From: Sandaracinaceae bacterium
GTDB taxonomy: Bacteria > Myxococcota_A > Polyangia > Polyangiales > Sandaracinaceae
Assembly: GCA_020633195.1 (NCBI GenBank)
Contig: JACKEC010000029.1
Span: 70,914 to 134,913, forward strand
Reading direction: 5' to 3'
DNA length: 64,000 nt
Shown here: positions 41,705 to 50,727 of the stretch, one piece after another
Layout of the letters: each line of letters opens with the position of its first letter
Numbering within the stretch: position 1 is the stretch's first letter
Position numbers and translations under genes: made by a program
The notes under the pieces: generated by a model
Database searches by the model: none
Told to the model about the DNA's origin: nothing
Seen by the model: the letters and a program-made list of their open reading frames with translations, nothing else

Positions 41705-44049
41705 CGCTCGAGCTTCGTCCGGCCGAGGTCCGCGAGCTCGAGCTCCGTCGAGTCGGTGTTGGCTCGCCACAGCTCGGCGCCGTAGAGGTTCGAGCCTCGC
41801 AGGTCGGCGAACGAGAGGTCGCACGACTCGAAGCAGGCCTCCATCAGGTTGCTCCGCTGCGCCTTCATCGAGTGGGCGTTGGCTCTGTCGAAGCGGGCCG
41901 CCTCGAGCGCGCAGCGGTCGAGCTCCGCGGAGATGAGCACCGCCTCGGTGAAGTCGGCCCGGCTGAGCACGGACTTGGTGAAGTCGGCGCGCGTGAGGGT
42001 GGCGCGCTCCCAGTGCGACTCGGCCGCGTCGACCCCGCTGAAGTCGGCCTCGCTGGCGCGCAGGCCCTCGGCGCGCAGGCCGGTGAGCTTCGCGCCGACG
42101 AACCGGGCCGACGCGGCGCTCGCGCCCTCGAGCGTCGCCTCACCGAGCCGCGCGCCGGTCGCGTCGGCGTGATCGAGCACCGCCTCGCCGAGGTCCGCCT
42201 GCTCGAGGTCCGCGCCCGCGAGGCTCGCGCGCGTCAGCTTGGCCCCGAGGAAGCTCGCGCGAGGCGCGGCGGCGTTGGTCAGGATCGCGCCCTCGAGGTC
42301 CGCGCCATCGAGGAAGGCGTCCTCGAGCCGGGCGCCGTGGAAGCTCGCGCCGCCCGCGAGCGCGTCGGTGAGGTCCGCGTTGGTGAGGTCCGCGTTCGTG
42401 AGCGTCGCCCCGGTGAGGTTCGCCTCCACCAGGTTGGTCCCGTAGAGCGTCGCCCCGTCGAGGCGGGTCGCCACGAGCTTGGCCTCGCCGAGCATCGAGT
42501 AGCTCAGGTCCTGGCCGGACAGATCCATCCCGCTCAGATCGAGCCCGGACAGGTCGAGGTGCTGGAGGTCCTCGCCGGCCGCCATGCGGGCCTCGACCAT
42601 CGCGCGACCCTCCGGATCGGGCGTCGGCACGGGCGGCGGCTCCTCCTCCGGGGCCTCCGCCACCTCCGCCTCCGGCTCGACGGTCTCGAGCAGCGCCGCC
42701 TCCATCTCGGGCGACACGGTGATCCCGGCGGCGACCATCGCGGCGAGCAGCGCGCGCGGGTCGGGCGGGGTGCGCTCCGCGGGCGGCGCGGGCGGCGGCA
42801 CGACCCCGGCCGCGGCGAGCCGGGCCTCGATCTCCGCCTCGCGCGCGGCCTCCTCGGCCGCGAGCGCCTCCGCCTCCGGGTCGGGCGCCTCGTCCTCGGG
42901 CGCCTCGTCCTCGGGCGCGGCCTCCGCCTCGACGGGCGCGTCGGGCGGCGGCGGCGGCTCGCCCTCCGCGTCCTCCTCCTCCTGCTCCTCGGCCTGCAAC
43001 ACGTCTTGCATCCGCGCGCGCAGCCGATCGATGTGGACGATCGGGTCCTGGAGCCACTGGTGCGTGATGTAGACGTGCCGCACCTCGTCGAGGTGCTCGG
43101 AGGGGACCTCGATCAGCCCGCGCCAGACCAGGAGCAGCTTGGCCTGATCACCGTCCCAGACCACGGTGTCGAGCCGCAGCGGGACCTCTTCGAAGCTGGC
43201 GACGCCGCCGCGGTCGAGATCGACGCAGGCGCGCGGCAACACGCCGGGCAGGCGGCCCTCCACGACGCCGTGCTCGGGGTGCAGCCCCTGCAGGCGGAAC
43301 GGCTCGTCACCGCGGAAGTAGCCTTCTCGGAGGCGCTGGTCCTCGGGCGCCTCCTGGAAGAACTCCCAGCGGAAGTCCTCCGGGAAGTACGGCCAGCGCT
43401 CGCGCAGGTAGCGGCCGTCGTACGTCCCGGCGTGGCGCAGGCGCCGCGCCGACGTGACGGGGATCGGGCCGACGATCACCGGCTCGAACCCGCCGTTGAC
43501 CGAGTCGACGAGCTCGGTCGGGTGCTCGAGGTTCGGGAGCGGCACCATCTCGGAGCCGTCCTCTCGCTTCACCGGCTCGCGCCCGACGCCGTAGGGGTTG
43601 GCCTCGAAGCCGGGGTAGCCCCACGCGCGCTCCATCGTCAGCGGCATGGAGCGGAACGGGGCCGGCGGGGAGAACTCCTTGAACACGCCCCAGCCGGCCC
43701 AGTGGCGATCCCCGAAGACGGCGAAGCGCTTGTGGATCGGCCCGACCGCGAGCTCGCACACCACGCTGCTCGCGGGCTTGGCTCCAGGAGCCCACGCGGA
43801 GCCGACGATCATCGCCTCGCCCACGGGCTTGAGCAGCGCGAGGTCGTTGGGGGCGCGCAGCGGACGCGCGACGTCGTCGTCGACGTAGAGCTCGCCCGTC
43901 GGCGGCAGCGGCTCGGCGGCGAAGCGCGCCGGCCCGTCGGGGACCACGTCGAAGGTGCCCTTGACCACGACGGTCATCGAGGGCTTCGGGGGGCGGACGG
44001 GCCACACGCGGTGGGCGAGCTGGAGCGGCGAGTCGGGGACGTATCGCAT
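41701..44049 (-). CDS. DUF2169 protein fused to pentapeptide repeats
   Basis: A 782-residue protein. DUF2169 covers about 1-330: RVWPVRPPKPSMTVVVKGTF at the start, PPTGELYVDDDVARP, NDLALLKPVGEAMIVGSAW and a GYPGFEANPYGVGRE motif. The linker at 340-490 is strongly acidic and Pro-rich (EEQEEEDAEGEPPPPP...), unlike the coiled-coil-like linker of the paralogue. Pentapeptide repeats follow from about 496 to 775. First gene of the second cassette; the promoter should lie in the 97 bases before the divergent PHP lipoprotein gene at 44147. Confidence 0.9.
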   Translation of the reverse strand: MRYVPDSPLQLAHRVWPVRPPKPSMTVVVKGTFDVVPDGPARFAAEPLPPTGELYVDDDVARPLRAPNDLALLKPVGEAMIVGSAWAPGAKPASSVVCELAVGPIHKRFAVFGDRHWAGWGVFKEFSPPAPFRSMPLTMERAWGYPGFEANPYGVGREPVKREDGSEMVPLPNLEHPTELVDSVNGGFEPVIVGPIPVTSARRLRHAGTYDGRYLRERWPYFPEDFRWEFFQEAPEDQRLREGYFRGDEPFRLQGLHPEHGVVEGRLPGVLPRACVDLDRGGVASFEEVPLRLDTVVWDGDQAKLLLVWRGLIEVPSEHLDEVRHVYITHQWLQDPIVHIDRLRARMQDVLQAEEQEEEDAEGEPPPPPDAPVEAEAAPEDEAPEDEAPDPEAEALAAEEAAREAEIEARLAAAGVVPPPAPPAERTPPDPRALLAAMVAAGITVSPEMEAALLETVEPEAEVAEAPEEEPPPVPTPDPEGRAMVEARMAAGEDLQHLDLSGLDLSGMDLSGQDLSYSMLGEAKLVATRLDGATLYGTNLVEANLTGATLTNADLTNADLTDALAGGASFHGARLEDAFLDGADLEGAILTNAAAPRASFLGAKLTRASLAGADLEQADLGEAVLDHADATGARLGEATLEGASAASARFVGAKLTGLRAEGLRASEADFSGVDAAESHWERATLTRADFTKSVLSRADFTEAVLISAELDRCALEAARFDRANAHSMKAQRSNLMEACFESCDLSFADLRGSNLYGAELWRANTDSTELELADLGRTKLER

Positions 44050-44146
44050 GCCGCGAGCAACCTCTATCAGGAATGCGAGCGCCGCGCGAGCGCTCGACGC
44101 GGGGTAGGGGATTGTGACGGACGCGTGACACCCGGTACGATCCAGG

Positions 44147-46738
44147 ATGCTTCGCCGCCTGTGCTTCGCCGCGCTTCTCCTCACCGCGTGCGACCCCGCC
44201 GCCCCCGAGCCCGACGCGGGCGAGGACGCGGCGACCCCAACGTGCGAGCTCACCGACTTCGAGGTCGGCGACGCCGACGGACACGCCGACCCCCTGGGCG
44301 TGGGCGCGGGCGAGGCGCGCGCGGGCCGGGTGCGCGCCGACCAGCTGCCGGACTTCCCCAGCGGCTTGCAGGTGTGGGAGGAGGGCGACTTCGTCCTCGC
44401 GAACGAGCACGTCGCGATGGTCATCGAGGACGCGGGGCAGTCGGAGCTCTACGACCCGTGGGGCGGTCGGCCGGTCGGCGTCGCCCGGGTCGAGGGCGGC
44501 GCGCTCGTCGAGCCGGCGGACTTCGGCGAGATCCTGATCCTCGCGGGCCGCATGACGGTGCTGACCCAGCGCGTGACGGTGCTCGCCGACGGCAGCGACG
44601 GGGGCGCCGCGATCGTGCGCGCGCAGGGGCCGATGCGAGCGCTGCCCTTCTTCGAGTCGATCACGGCGCCGCTCCTGCCCGCCGACTTCAGCGCCTTCGA
44701 CGCGGCGATCGACTACGTGCTCGAGCCGGGCGCGCGCCACGTCGACGTCTTCCTCGAGCTGCGCTCGCGGACGGCGGCGACGGAGCGCTCCACGTTCACC
44801 CTGCACGGGTTCATGCACACGCCGCGCATGCCTCCGTTCGCGCCCGGCGTCGGCTTCGACGCCGCCAGCGAGGACGTCCCGTGGCTCGGGTTCGCGGACT
44901 CCGCCGAGGGGACGAGCTTCGCCTACCTGCAGCCGGGGCGAGGGCTCAGCGCGGGCCTCGAGGTGAGCGGGTTCTTCTCCGTGTTCACGCGCGGGATCGT
45001 GGCGCAGGCGTGCGCGGAGAACCGCTCGCACCACGCGCGGATCGTCATCGGCGGCCCAGGCGTCGACGGCGTCAGCCGCGTGGTGTGGGACGCCGAGGAC
45101 GTCGCCTGGAGCGAGGTGTCGGGCGTCGTCCGCGACGCCTCCGGTGCGACCGTCGCGGGGGCGTGGGTGCTGGCGAGCGATGCCGATGGCTTCGTGTCGC
45201 GAGCGCGCACGGCCGAGGACGGCGCGTACGCGATCGCGATCCCGGACGACGTGACCGCCGAGGTCTTCGCGTTCCGCGAGGGCGATACGCCGACCGAGGC
45301 GCGTCCGGCCACCGGCGCCGGCGTCGACCTCGCGTTCGCCGAGGGCGGCTGGGTCCACGTGACCGCCACGGGCGTCGACGGGTCGCCGCTGCCCGCGCGC
45401 ATCCAGCTCTTCCCCGGCAGCGGCACGGTCCGCCGGCCGGGGCCGAGCTTCGGTCTGCCGGAGCCGCGCTCGGGGCGCCTCGCGATCGTCTACCCCGAGG
45501 ACGGCGAGGCCACGCTGCGCGCGCCCGCGGGGACGGTCCGCGTGATCGCGTCGCGGGGCTACGAGTACGAGCTCGTCGAGCGCGAGATCACGGTCGCGGA
45601 GGGCGAGACGGTGGACGTCGCGGTGACGCTCGAGCGCGTCATCGACACGACCGACGTACAGTGCGGCGACTTCCACATCCACACCCACCGCAGCAACGAC
45701 TCGGGCGACGACGCGATGGACAAGCTGCGCGCCGCGATCGCGGACGGCCTCGAGCTGCCGGTCCGCTCCGACCACGAGTACCCGGGCTCGTTCGCGTCGC
45801 AGATCGCCGCGCTCGGCGTCGAGGCGTGGGCCTACCCGGTCGCCTCGATCGAGATGACGAGCTTCCAGCTCTGGGGTCACATGGGCGTGGTCCCCCTCGA
45901 CGCCGACCCGACGCAGACGAACGCGGGCGCGCCGGCGTGGCAGACGTACCCGACGATGGCGGACCCCGACGCGCCGATCGTCACGCGCGAGCCCCCGCAG
46001 GTCTTCGACATGGTGCGGGCGCTGCCCGGCGCGCCGGTGGTGATCATCAACCACCCGCGCGGGAGCACGAACTACTTCGGCTACGCCGGCTACGACCCGG
46101 TGACGGGGACGGTCGCCAACCCGGAGGCCTGGGACGAGGACTTCGGGCTCGTCGAGGTCTTCAACAGCCGCGACTGGCGCAGCCAGCTCGACGGCACCGT
46201 GGCGGACTGGCTCTCGTTCCTGCGCGACGGTCGCCGCGTGTTCGCGGTGGGCAGCTCCGACTCGCACGAGCTGAGCCGCTCCCCGATGGGCTACCCGAGG
46301 ACCTGCCTGCGCCTCGGCACCGACACGCCGTCGGAGCTGTCGGTCGCCGGGGTCCGCGACGCGCTCGCGGGCGGGCGCTCCACGATCAGCGGCGGCGTCT
46401 ACGTCGACGCGTGGGTCGGCGAGGCGCGGCCTGGCGACGAGGCGACCGGCCTCGGCGAGCGCACCGACGTGCGCGTCCGCGTGCAGGCCGCGAGCTGGAT
46501 CGACGTCGACGCGTTCGACGTGGTGGTCGACGGCGCGATCGTCGAGACGATCGCGATCCGCCCCGAGGATGCCGACCCGCTCGTCCCCACCGTGCGCTTC
46601 GACGGCACCGTGAGCGTGCCGGTCGGCGAGACCCACGGCTTCGTGCTCGTCGCCGCGTACGGCGACGGGTTGCTCGATCCGGTCCACCCGGGCCGCGTCC
46701 CGTTCGGCGTCACCAACCCGATCTTCCTGTCCCGGTGA
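44147..46738 (+). CDS. CehA/McbA-type PHP-domain metallohydrolase lipoprotein
   Basis: An 863-residue lipoprotein (lipobox LLLTAC, Cys15). The C-terminal third is a PHP-type phosphoesterase/amidohydrolase domain: GDFHIHTHRS near 506, RSDHEYPG near 544, INHPRG near 634 and GSSDSHE near 703 provide the metal ligands. The N-terminal 350 residues are a separate beta-rich region, and a carboxypeptidase-regulatory-like fold sits near 325-385 (VSGVVRDASGATVAGAWV). CehA/McbA relatives include carbaryl hydrolase, but most members have unknown substrates. It is exported and lipid-anchored, so it probably acts in the envelope. Confidence 0.85.
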   Translation: MLRRLCFAALLLTACDPAAPEPDAGEDAATPTCELTDFEVGDADGHADPLGVGAGEARAGRVRADQLPDFPSGLQVWEEGDFVLANEHVAMVIEDAGQSELYDPWGGRPVGVARVEGGALVEPADFGEILILAGRMTVLTQRVTVLADGSDGGAAIVRAQGPMRALPFFESITAPLLPADFSAFDAAIDYVLEPGARHVDVFLELRSRTAATERSTFTLHGFMHTPRMPPFAPGVGFDAASEDVPWLGFADSAEGTSFAYLQPGRGLSAGLEVSGFFSVFTRGIVAQACAENRSHHARIVIGGPGVDGVSRVVWDAEDVAWSEVSGVVRDASGATVAGAWVLASDADGFVSRARTAEDGAYAIAIPDDVTAEVFAFREGDTPTEARPATGAGVDLAFAEGGWVHVTATGVDGSPLPARIQLFPGSGTVRRPGPSFGLPEPRSGRLAIVYPEDGEATLRAPAGTVRVIASRGYEYELVEREITVAEGETVDVAVTLERVIDTTDVQCGDFHIHTHRSNDSGDDAMDKLRAAIADGLELPVRSDHEYPGSFASQIAALGVEAWAYPVASIEMTSFQLWGHMGVVPLDADPTQTNAGAPAWQTYPTMADPDAPIVTREPPQVFDMVRALPGAPVVIINHPRGSTNYFGYAGYDPVTGTVANPEAWDEDFGLVEVFNSRDWRSQLDGTVADWLSFLRDGRRVFAVGSSDSHELSRSPMGYPRTCLRLGTDTPSELSVAGVRDALAGGRSTISGGVYVDAWVGEARPGDEATGLGERTDVRVRVQAASWIDVDAFDVVVDGAIVETIAIRPEDADPLVPTVRFDGTVSVPVGETHGFVLVAAYGDGLLDPVHPGRVPFGVTNPIFLSR

Positions 46739-46758
46739 TGGAGCGATAGGCTCCCCGC

Positions 46759-47181
46759 GTGTCGTCCGAGGTGGTCTCCGAGCACGAGCACCTCCGCATC
46801 CTCTGGGATCCGGAGCTGGGCGCGGTGCACATGCAGTGGCTCGATCCCGTCGGCGGCGCCCCGTACCGCGACGGCCTCGACGAGGGCCTCCGGGTGCTCG
46901 TCGACAAGGGCGCCGAGCGCTGGCTGGCCGACCTGCGCTGGCTCGGCGTGCTCAGCCGCGCCGACGAGGCCTGGGTCAACGACGAGTGGCTCCCCCGCGC
47001 GACCCAGGCGGGGCTGCGCCTCATGGCGATCGTGAGCCCCGAGAGCAGCAAGGCGCAGGTCTCGATCCGCGAGCTGATGCTGGCCCTGTCCACGCAGGAG
47101 GCGATCGCGGAGCAGCGGCTCACCACGCAGTCGTTCGAGTCGCTCGACGACGCGCAGGCCTGGCTGCGCGAGCGCGGTTAG
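46759..47181 (+). CDS. Small SpoIIAA/STAS-like protein
   Basis: A 140-residue soluble protein, GTG start. The layout HLRILWDPELGAVHMQWLDP, then KGAERWLADLRWLGVLS, AWVNDEWLPRATQAGLRLMAIVSP, is typical of the SpoIIAA-like/STAS-like superfamily found in many bacteria, with no sign of the phosphorylated Ser of anti-sigma antagonists. It ends with overlap of four bases with the converging TldD-like gene. Role unknown; a small regulatory protein is plausible. Confidence 0.75.
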   Translation: MSSEVVSEHEHLRILWDPELGAVHMQWLDPVGGAPYRDGLDEGLRVLVDKGAERWLADLRWLGVLSRADEAWVNDEWLPRATQAGLRLMAIVSPESSKAQVSIRELMLALSTQEAIAEQRLTTQSFESLDDAQAWLRERG

Positions 47182-48818
47182 CCCTCCGAGTCCCAGGGCA
47201 TCGGGTAGGTGTGTGGCGCGTTGGGCGTGCGCGCGCTCGACTGCAGCTCGAGGCTCTCCACGAGCAGGGCCGGGCTGATCGTGCTCACGGGCACCGCGCC
47301 GCTCTCGGCGCCGCAGTAGGCGTTGTCGACCTCGTGCCGCGAGCCCGCCGCGATGATGCTGCGGATCGCGTTGAGCGGGGTGCCCACGAACGCGACGTCG
47401 CGGACGTAGTCCTCGCGGCCGTCGGGGTAGACGCGGGTGGCCGCGCGGATCTCGCCGAGGAAGGCCTGGAAGTCGTAGCTCTTCGTCGCGGTCTCGCCGC
47501 TGTCCGCGTCGATGACGTGGATACCGAAAGGCAGCTTGCGGCGCTTGACCTCCTCGATGAGCTTGCGCTTGAGCTCGCGATCGTCGACGGGGTCGGCCGC
47601 CTCGACGACGGTGACGCCCATCCGGCTCATGGGCCGCTCGTAGGCCTCGTTGCGCGCGTGCCCGTTGCTCTTGTGCCGCTTGCCGGTCGGGGCGCGGGTC
47701 GAGAGGTAGCCCTTGATCTGCCCGCGCTCGACGAGGCTCGCCGACGCCGCGGGCACGCCCTCGTCGTCGTACACGTAGTGGCCGACGAGCGACTTGCCCT
47801 CCCACTCGGTGAGCGTCGGGTCGTCCCGCATCGAGATCGGCTCGGGCAGCAGCGACTCGCCGAGAGAGTCCTTGAAGGTCTGGCCCTCGCCGCTCGAGAG
47901 CAAGCGGCTGCCCTCGAGGCGGTGGCCGAGCGCCTCGTGCATCAGCAGCCCCGCGGGCCGCGGCCCGAGCAGGACGGGCCCCGAGTACGCGCGGAGCGTC
48001 GGCGCCGACGCGATCTGACGCATCTGCTGGATCGCGCGCCGCATCTCCTTCTTGAGGTCGCCGACCGACGGCAGCTCGGCGGGATCGCGCACGAAGTGGC
48101 TGAGCGTCCACGGCACCGCGACGCCCTCGCCGCTGGTGAGCTCGAGGTTCACGAGCACCTGCCAGAGGGGCAGCCGGTCGACGATGCGCGCGCCCTCGGT
48201 GCTCACGAAGCTCCGCTGGCAGTGCCGCACGGTCAGCTCGACGTCGCAGCCGTACACGCCCGGCACCTTCTTGCCGACCGCGCTCGCGTCCTTGACGTAC
48301 TTCTCCCAGTACGCCGCGTCGACCTCGGGCAGCCGCGGCAGCGACACGTCCTCGATCGCGTCGCGCTTGCTGAAGGACGGCAGGTCCTCGTTCTCGTTGC
48401 GGTAGTGCAGGGAGTCCGCCTGCTTGTCGAGGAGGTCCTCGGCCGCCTCGCGGTAGCGCGCCTCGGTGAGCTGCCAGACGCCGTGCACCACGCCGTCGAG
48501 GCGCGTGCCGATCGGGAGCGAGGAGTAGTTGAAGGACTCGGCCTTCTGCGAGTTGTCGCCGAGGCCGCCGTCACGGACGTGGTCGGTGCGGTACGAGCCG
48601 ACCCGGACGTCGGCGAAGCAGCGCCGCCAGCGGCGCGTCTCGGCGCCGAACAGGGTCCCGAAGCGACCCTGGAACCACTGCTGCTCGAAGTCGCGCATCA
48701 GGTACGCGACCATGTACGGGCGGGGGTGGCCGTAGGCCCGGAGCTCACGCTTGGCGCGGTGCGCCTCGCGCTGGAGCGCGTCGACGAGGCGAAGGGTGTC
48801 CGAGCGGCTCATGACCAT
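47178..48818 (-). CDS. TldD/PmbA-family metalloprotease
   Basis: About 546 residues from the ATG at 48818 (alternative 48812). The zinc motif HEALGHRLE lies near 292-300 (counted from 48812), the HExxxH-type site of TldD. Downstream VYDDEGVPAAS, GQIKGYLSTRAPTGKR, NGHARNEAYERPMSRMGVT and the C-terminal SGAVPVSTISPALLVESLELQ fit the family. TldD works with PmbA/TldE in peptide processing (microcins, toxin-antitoxin turnover, RiPP leader removal). No TldE partner is in the window. The N-terminal part (1-270) is longer and more divergent than in E. coli TldD. No signal peptide, so cytoplasmic. Confidence 0.88.
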   Translation of the reverse strand: MVMSRSDTLRLVDALQREAHRAKRELRAYGHPRPYMVAYLMRDFEQQWFQGRFGTLFGAETRRWRRCFADVRVGSYRTDHVRDGGLGDNSQKAESFNYSSLPIGTRLDGVVHGVWQLTEARYREAAEDLLDKQADSLHYRNENEDLPSFSKRDAIEDVSLPRLPEVDAAYWEKYVKDASAVGKKVPGVYGCDVELTVRHCQRSFVSTEGARIVDRLPLWQVLVNLELTSGEGVAVPWTLSHFVRDPAELPSVGDLKKEMRRAIQQMRQIASAPTLRAYSGPVLLGPRPAGLLMHEALGHRLEGSRLLSSGEGQTFKDSLGESLLPEPISMRDDPTLTEWEGKSLVGHYVYDDEGVPAASASLVERGQIKGYLSTRAPTGKRHKSNGHARNEAYERPMSRMGVTVVEAADPVDDRELKRKLIEEVKRRKLPFGIHVIDADSGETATKSYDFQAFLGEIRAATRVYPDGREDYVRDVAFVGTPLNAIRSIIAAGSRHEVDNAYCGAESGAVPVSTISPALLVESLELQSSARTPNAPHTYPMPWDSEG

Positions 48819-48869
48819 GGCAGGGCGCGGAGTATGACCGCATTGGCGCCGCGCGCACACACGGGAGTG

Positions 48870-49109
48870 TCAAGGACGCGTCGGGTCCACGCGCCCATGG
48901 CAGCGGCGCAGATACAGCGCCTCCACCTCCTTGCGAGCCCAGGGCGTCCGGCGCAGGAACTTGAGGCTCGAGGCCACGCTCGGATCGTGGGTGAAGCAGC
49001 GGATCGGGACCGCGCGCCCCATCGCCTCGAAGCCCATCTGCTCGACGAGCGTCTCCACGATCCTCGCGAGCGTCACGCCGTGCAGCGGGTTCTTGGGTTG
49101 CTCGTCCAT
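48870..49109 (-). CDS. VF530-family DNA-binding protein (DUF2132)
   Basis: A 79-residue protein that matches the VF530/DUF2132 family closely: NPLHGVTLARIVETLVEQMG, IRCFTHDPSVASSLKFLRRT and PWARKEVEALYL. The family is a small all-helical fold with a conserved basic and aromatic surface, reported as DNA-binding; the biological role is not settled. The gene is divergent from the FliG-C protein gene, 59 bases between starts. Confidence 0.9.
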   Translation of the reverse strand: MDEQPKNPLHGVTLARIVETLVEQMGFEAMGRAVPIRCFTHDPSVASSLKFLRRTPWARKEVEALYLRRCHGRVDPTRP

Positions 49110-49168
49110 CCCCGACAGGATGCCACCGCGTTGCCCCGAGCCCCGAGAGGGCTGATATAAGGGGCGCC

Positions 49169-49939
49169 ATGAGCACCAAGAACCTCTCCGACCTGCTCGA
49201 CTCGATGCTCGACGACAGCGCCCTCGAGCGCGCCGCCGAGGAGGTGCGCCGCGCCGAGGAGCTGGAGCGTCAGCGCCAGGAGGCGGCGCTCCGAGCCAAG
49301 CGCGAGGAGCCGGCGGCGACCCCGACGCTCGACGACATCGCGCAGCTCACGGGGCTGATCGAGGCGGACCTCCGCCAGGTGCTCGGCGCGGCCGCGCCCG
49401 ACGATCTGCTCGTCGTGCTCGCCACCGCGGACGACACGCTGCAGCGGCGGATCCTGCGGAACATGAGCGAGGAGTCGGTGGGGTGGTTGCGCGAGAACCT
49501 CGTGCACATGGACCACGTCTCCGATCACGAGCGCGATCAGGCGCGCGCGAAGGTCCTCAAGGCGGCCAACAAGCTCCTCGCGGCCGGCGAGATCGGCCTG
49601 CCGGAGGCCGAGGCGGTCGGCGCCGCCACGCCGCCCGATCCGGAGCGCAAGAAGCTGCGCGAGCTCCTCGTCGATCTCGTCACGATCGCCAACCAGTCGA
49701 CGCCCGCGGCGCTCACCGAGCTGGCCGAGTCGGCGGGCGAGCCGCTCCTGCGCCAGGGCCTCGCGCGCATCGTCGACGGCGCGGAGCCCGACGAGCTGAA
49801 GAAGGAGCTCGCGACCCTGCGCGGTGAGCTCGAGCGCCGCTACGCGCGCCGCCTCGAGTGGATGGGCGAGGCGCTGATCGCGATCCGCGACGGCGAGTCG
49901 GCCGAGGCCTTCGACGCGCGCGTGTTCCGCGAGGAGTGA
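49169..49939 (+). CDS. Orphan FliG C-terminal-domain protein
   Basis: A 256-residue soluble protein. Residues 50-145 resemble the C-terminal domain of FliG, the flagellar rotor protein: DDIAQLTGLIEADLRQVLGAA, LLVVLATADDTLQRRILRNMSEES and KAANKLLAAGEI match the FliG motif order. The middle FliG domains are missing, and no flagellar genes are near. An acidic/basic helical N-terminus (EEVRRAEELERQRQEAALRAKREE) and a helical C-terminal domain (LRELLVDLVTIANQSTPAAL...) flank it. Myxobacteria move by gliding, and FliG-C-like proteins with non-flagellar roles are known; the role here is not determinable. Downstream parvulin gene starts two bases later, so the two are coexpressed. Confidence 0.8.
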   Translation: MSTKNLSDLLDSMLDDSALERAAEEVRRAEELERQRQEAALRAKREEPAATPTLDDIAQLTGLIEADLRQVLGAAAPDDLLVVLATADDTLQRRILRNMSEESVGWLRENLVHMDHVSDHERDQARAKVLKAANKLLAAGEIGLPEAEAVGAATPPDPERKKLRELLVDLVTIANQSTPAALTELAESAGEPLLRQGLARIVDGAEPDELKKELATLRGELERRYARRLEWMGEALIAIRDGESAEAFDARVFREE

Positions 49940-49941
49940 CC

Positions 49942-50727
49942 GTGCGCGTCATCGTCTCGTTGCTCTGCCTGGCGCTGACCGCGTGCGGGCCTCACGTGAT
50001 CCGCGCGCCCGAGGGCGACGGCTTCGACGGCCCCCGCTCGGACGGCGCCGCCGAGGTGAACATCCGCCGCCTCCTCGTCGCCTACGCAGGCGCTCAGGGC
50101 GCGAGCAGCGAGCTGTCCCGGACGCGCGACGAGGCGCGCGAGCGAGCCACCATGCTCGCGGGCATGGCGCGCGACGGAGAGCAGAGCTTCCGCGAGCTGA
50201 TCAACGAGTACGGCGATCTGCCGCCGGACATGGACGACCGCAGCACGCAGCGCCTGATCCGGCGCGGCCAGAGCTCGCTGAGCGAGGTCGAGGAGGAGGC
50301 CGCGCTCGCGCTGCGCGAGGGTCAGGTCTCGCGCCCGATCGAGACCACGGCCGGGTTCGTGATCATCCAGCGCGAGCTCGATCCGAGCGCGGCCGAGTCG
50401 GGCCCGACGAGCATCGGGGCGCGCCACATCCTCATCCAGTTCCAGGGCGCCTCGCGCGCGCCCTCCACGATCACGCGCACGCGGGACGAGGCGCTCGCGC
50501 TCGCGCACCAGGTCGCCGCGCTCGCTCGCGACCACGGCGACTGGGTGGCCCTGCACCGCGAGCACAGCGACGAGCCGAACAGCCCCGAGGGCGGCGACCT
50601 CGGCGTCTTCGAGCACGGTCAGATGGTCCCGGCGTTCGAGCGCGCGGCCTTCCGCCTCGAGGTCGACGAGATCTCCGATCCCGTGGAGAGCCAGTTCGGC
50701 TTCCACGTCATCCAGCGCACGCGCTGA
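49942..50727 (+). CDS. Parvulin-type PPIase lipoprotein
   Basis: About 261 residues from the GTG at 49942, with lipobox LALTAC. Two parvulin-like regions are visible: residues 35-150 (RLLVAYAGAQGASSEL, ...TAGFVIIQREL), which looks degenerate, and residues 155-260 (GARHILIQFQGASRAPS, GGDLGVFEHGQMVPAFERAA, QFGFHVIQRTR), which has the full motif set. It should aid folding of exported proteins. The start is two bases after the FliG-C gene stop, so it is the second gene of that pair. Its TGA abuts the TCA (stop, other strand) of the next gene. Confidence 0.86.
   Translation: MRVIVSLLCLALTACGPHVIRAPEGDGFDGPRSDGAAEVNIRRLLVAYAGAQGASSELSRTRDEARERATMLAGMARDGEQSFRELINEYGDLPPDMDDRSTQRLIRRGQSSLSEVEEEAALALREGQVSRPIETTAGFVIIQRELDPSAAESGPTSIGARHILIQFQGASRAPSTITRTRDEALALAHQVAALARDHGDWVALHREHSDEPNSPEGGDLGVFEHGQMVPAFERAAFRLEVDEISDPVESQFGFHVIQRTR

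Noticed and set aside
18022..44049. A complete type VI secretion system
   Set aside because: Only tip, adaptor and FHA-type genes are present; TssB/C, Hcp, ClpV, TssE-G, TssJ-M are not in the window.
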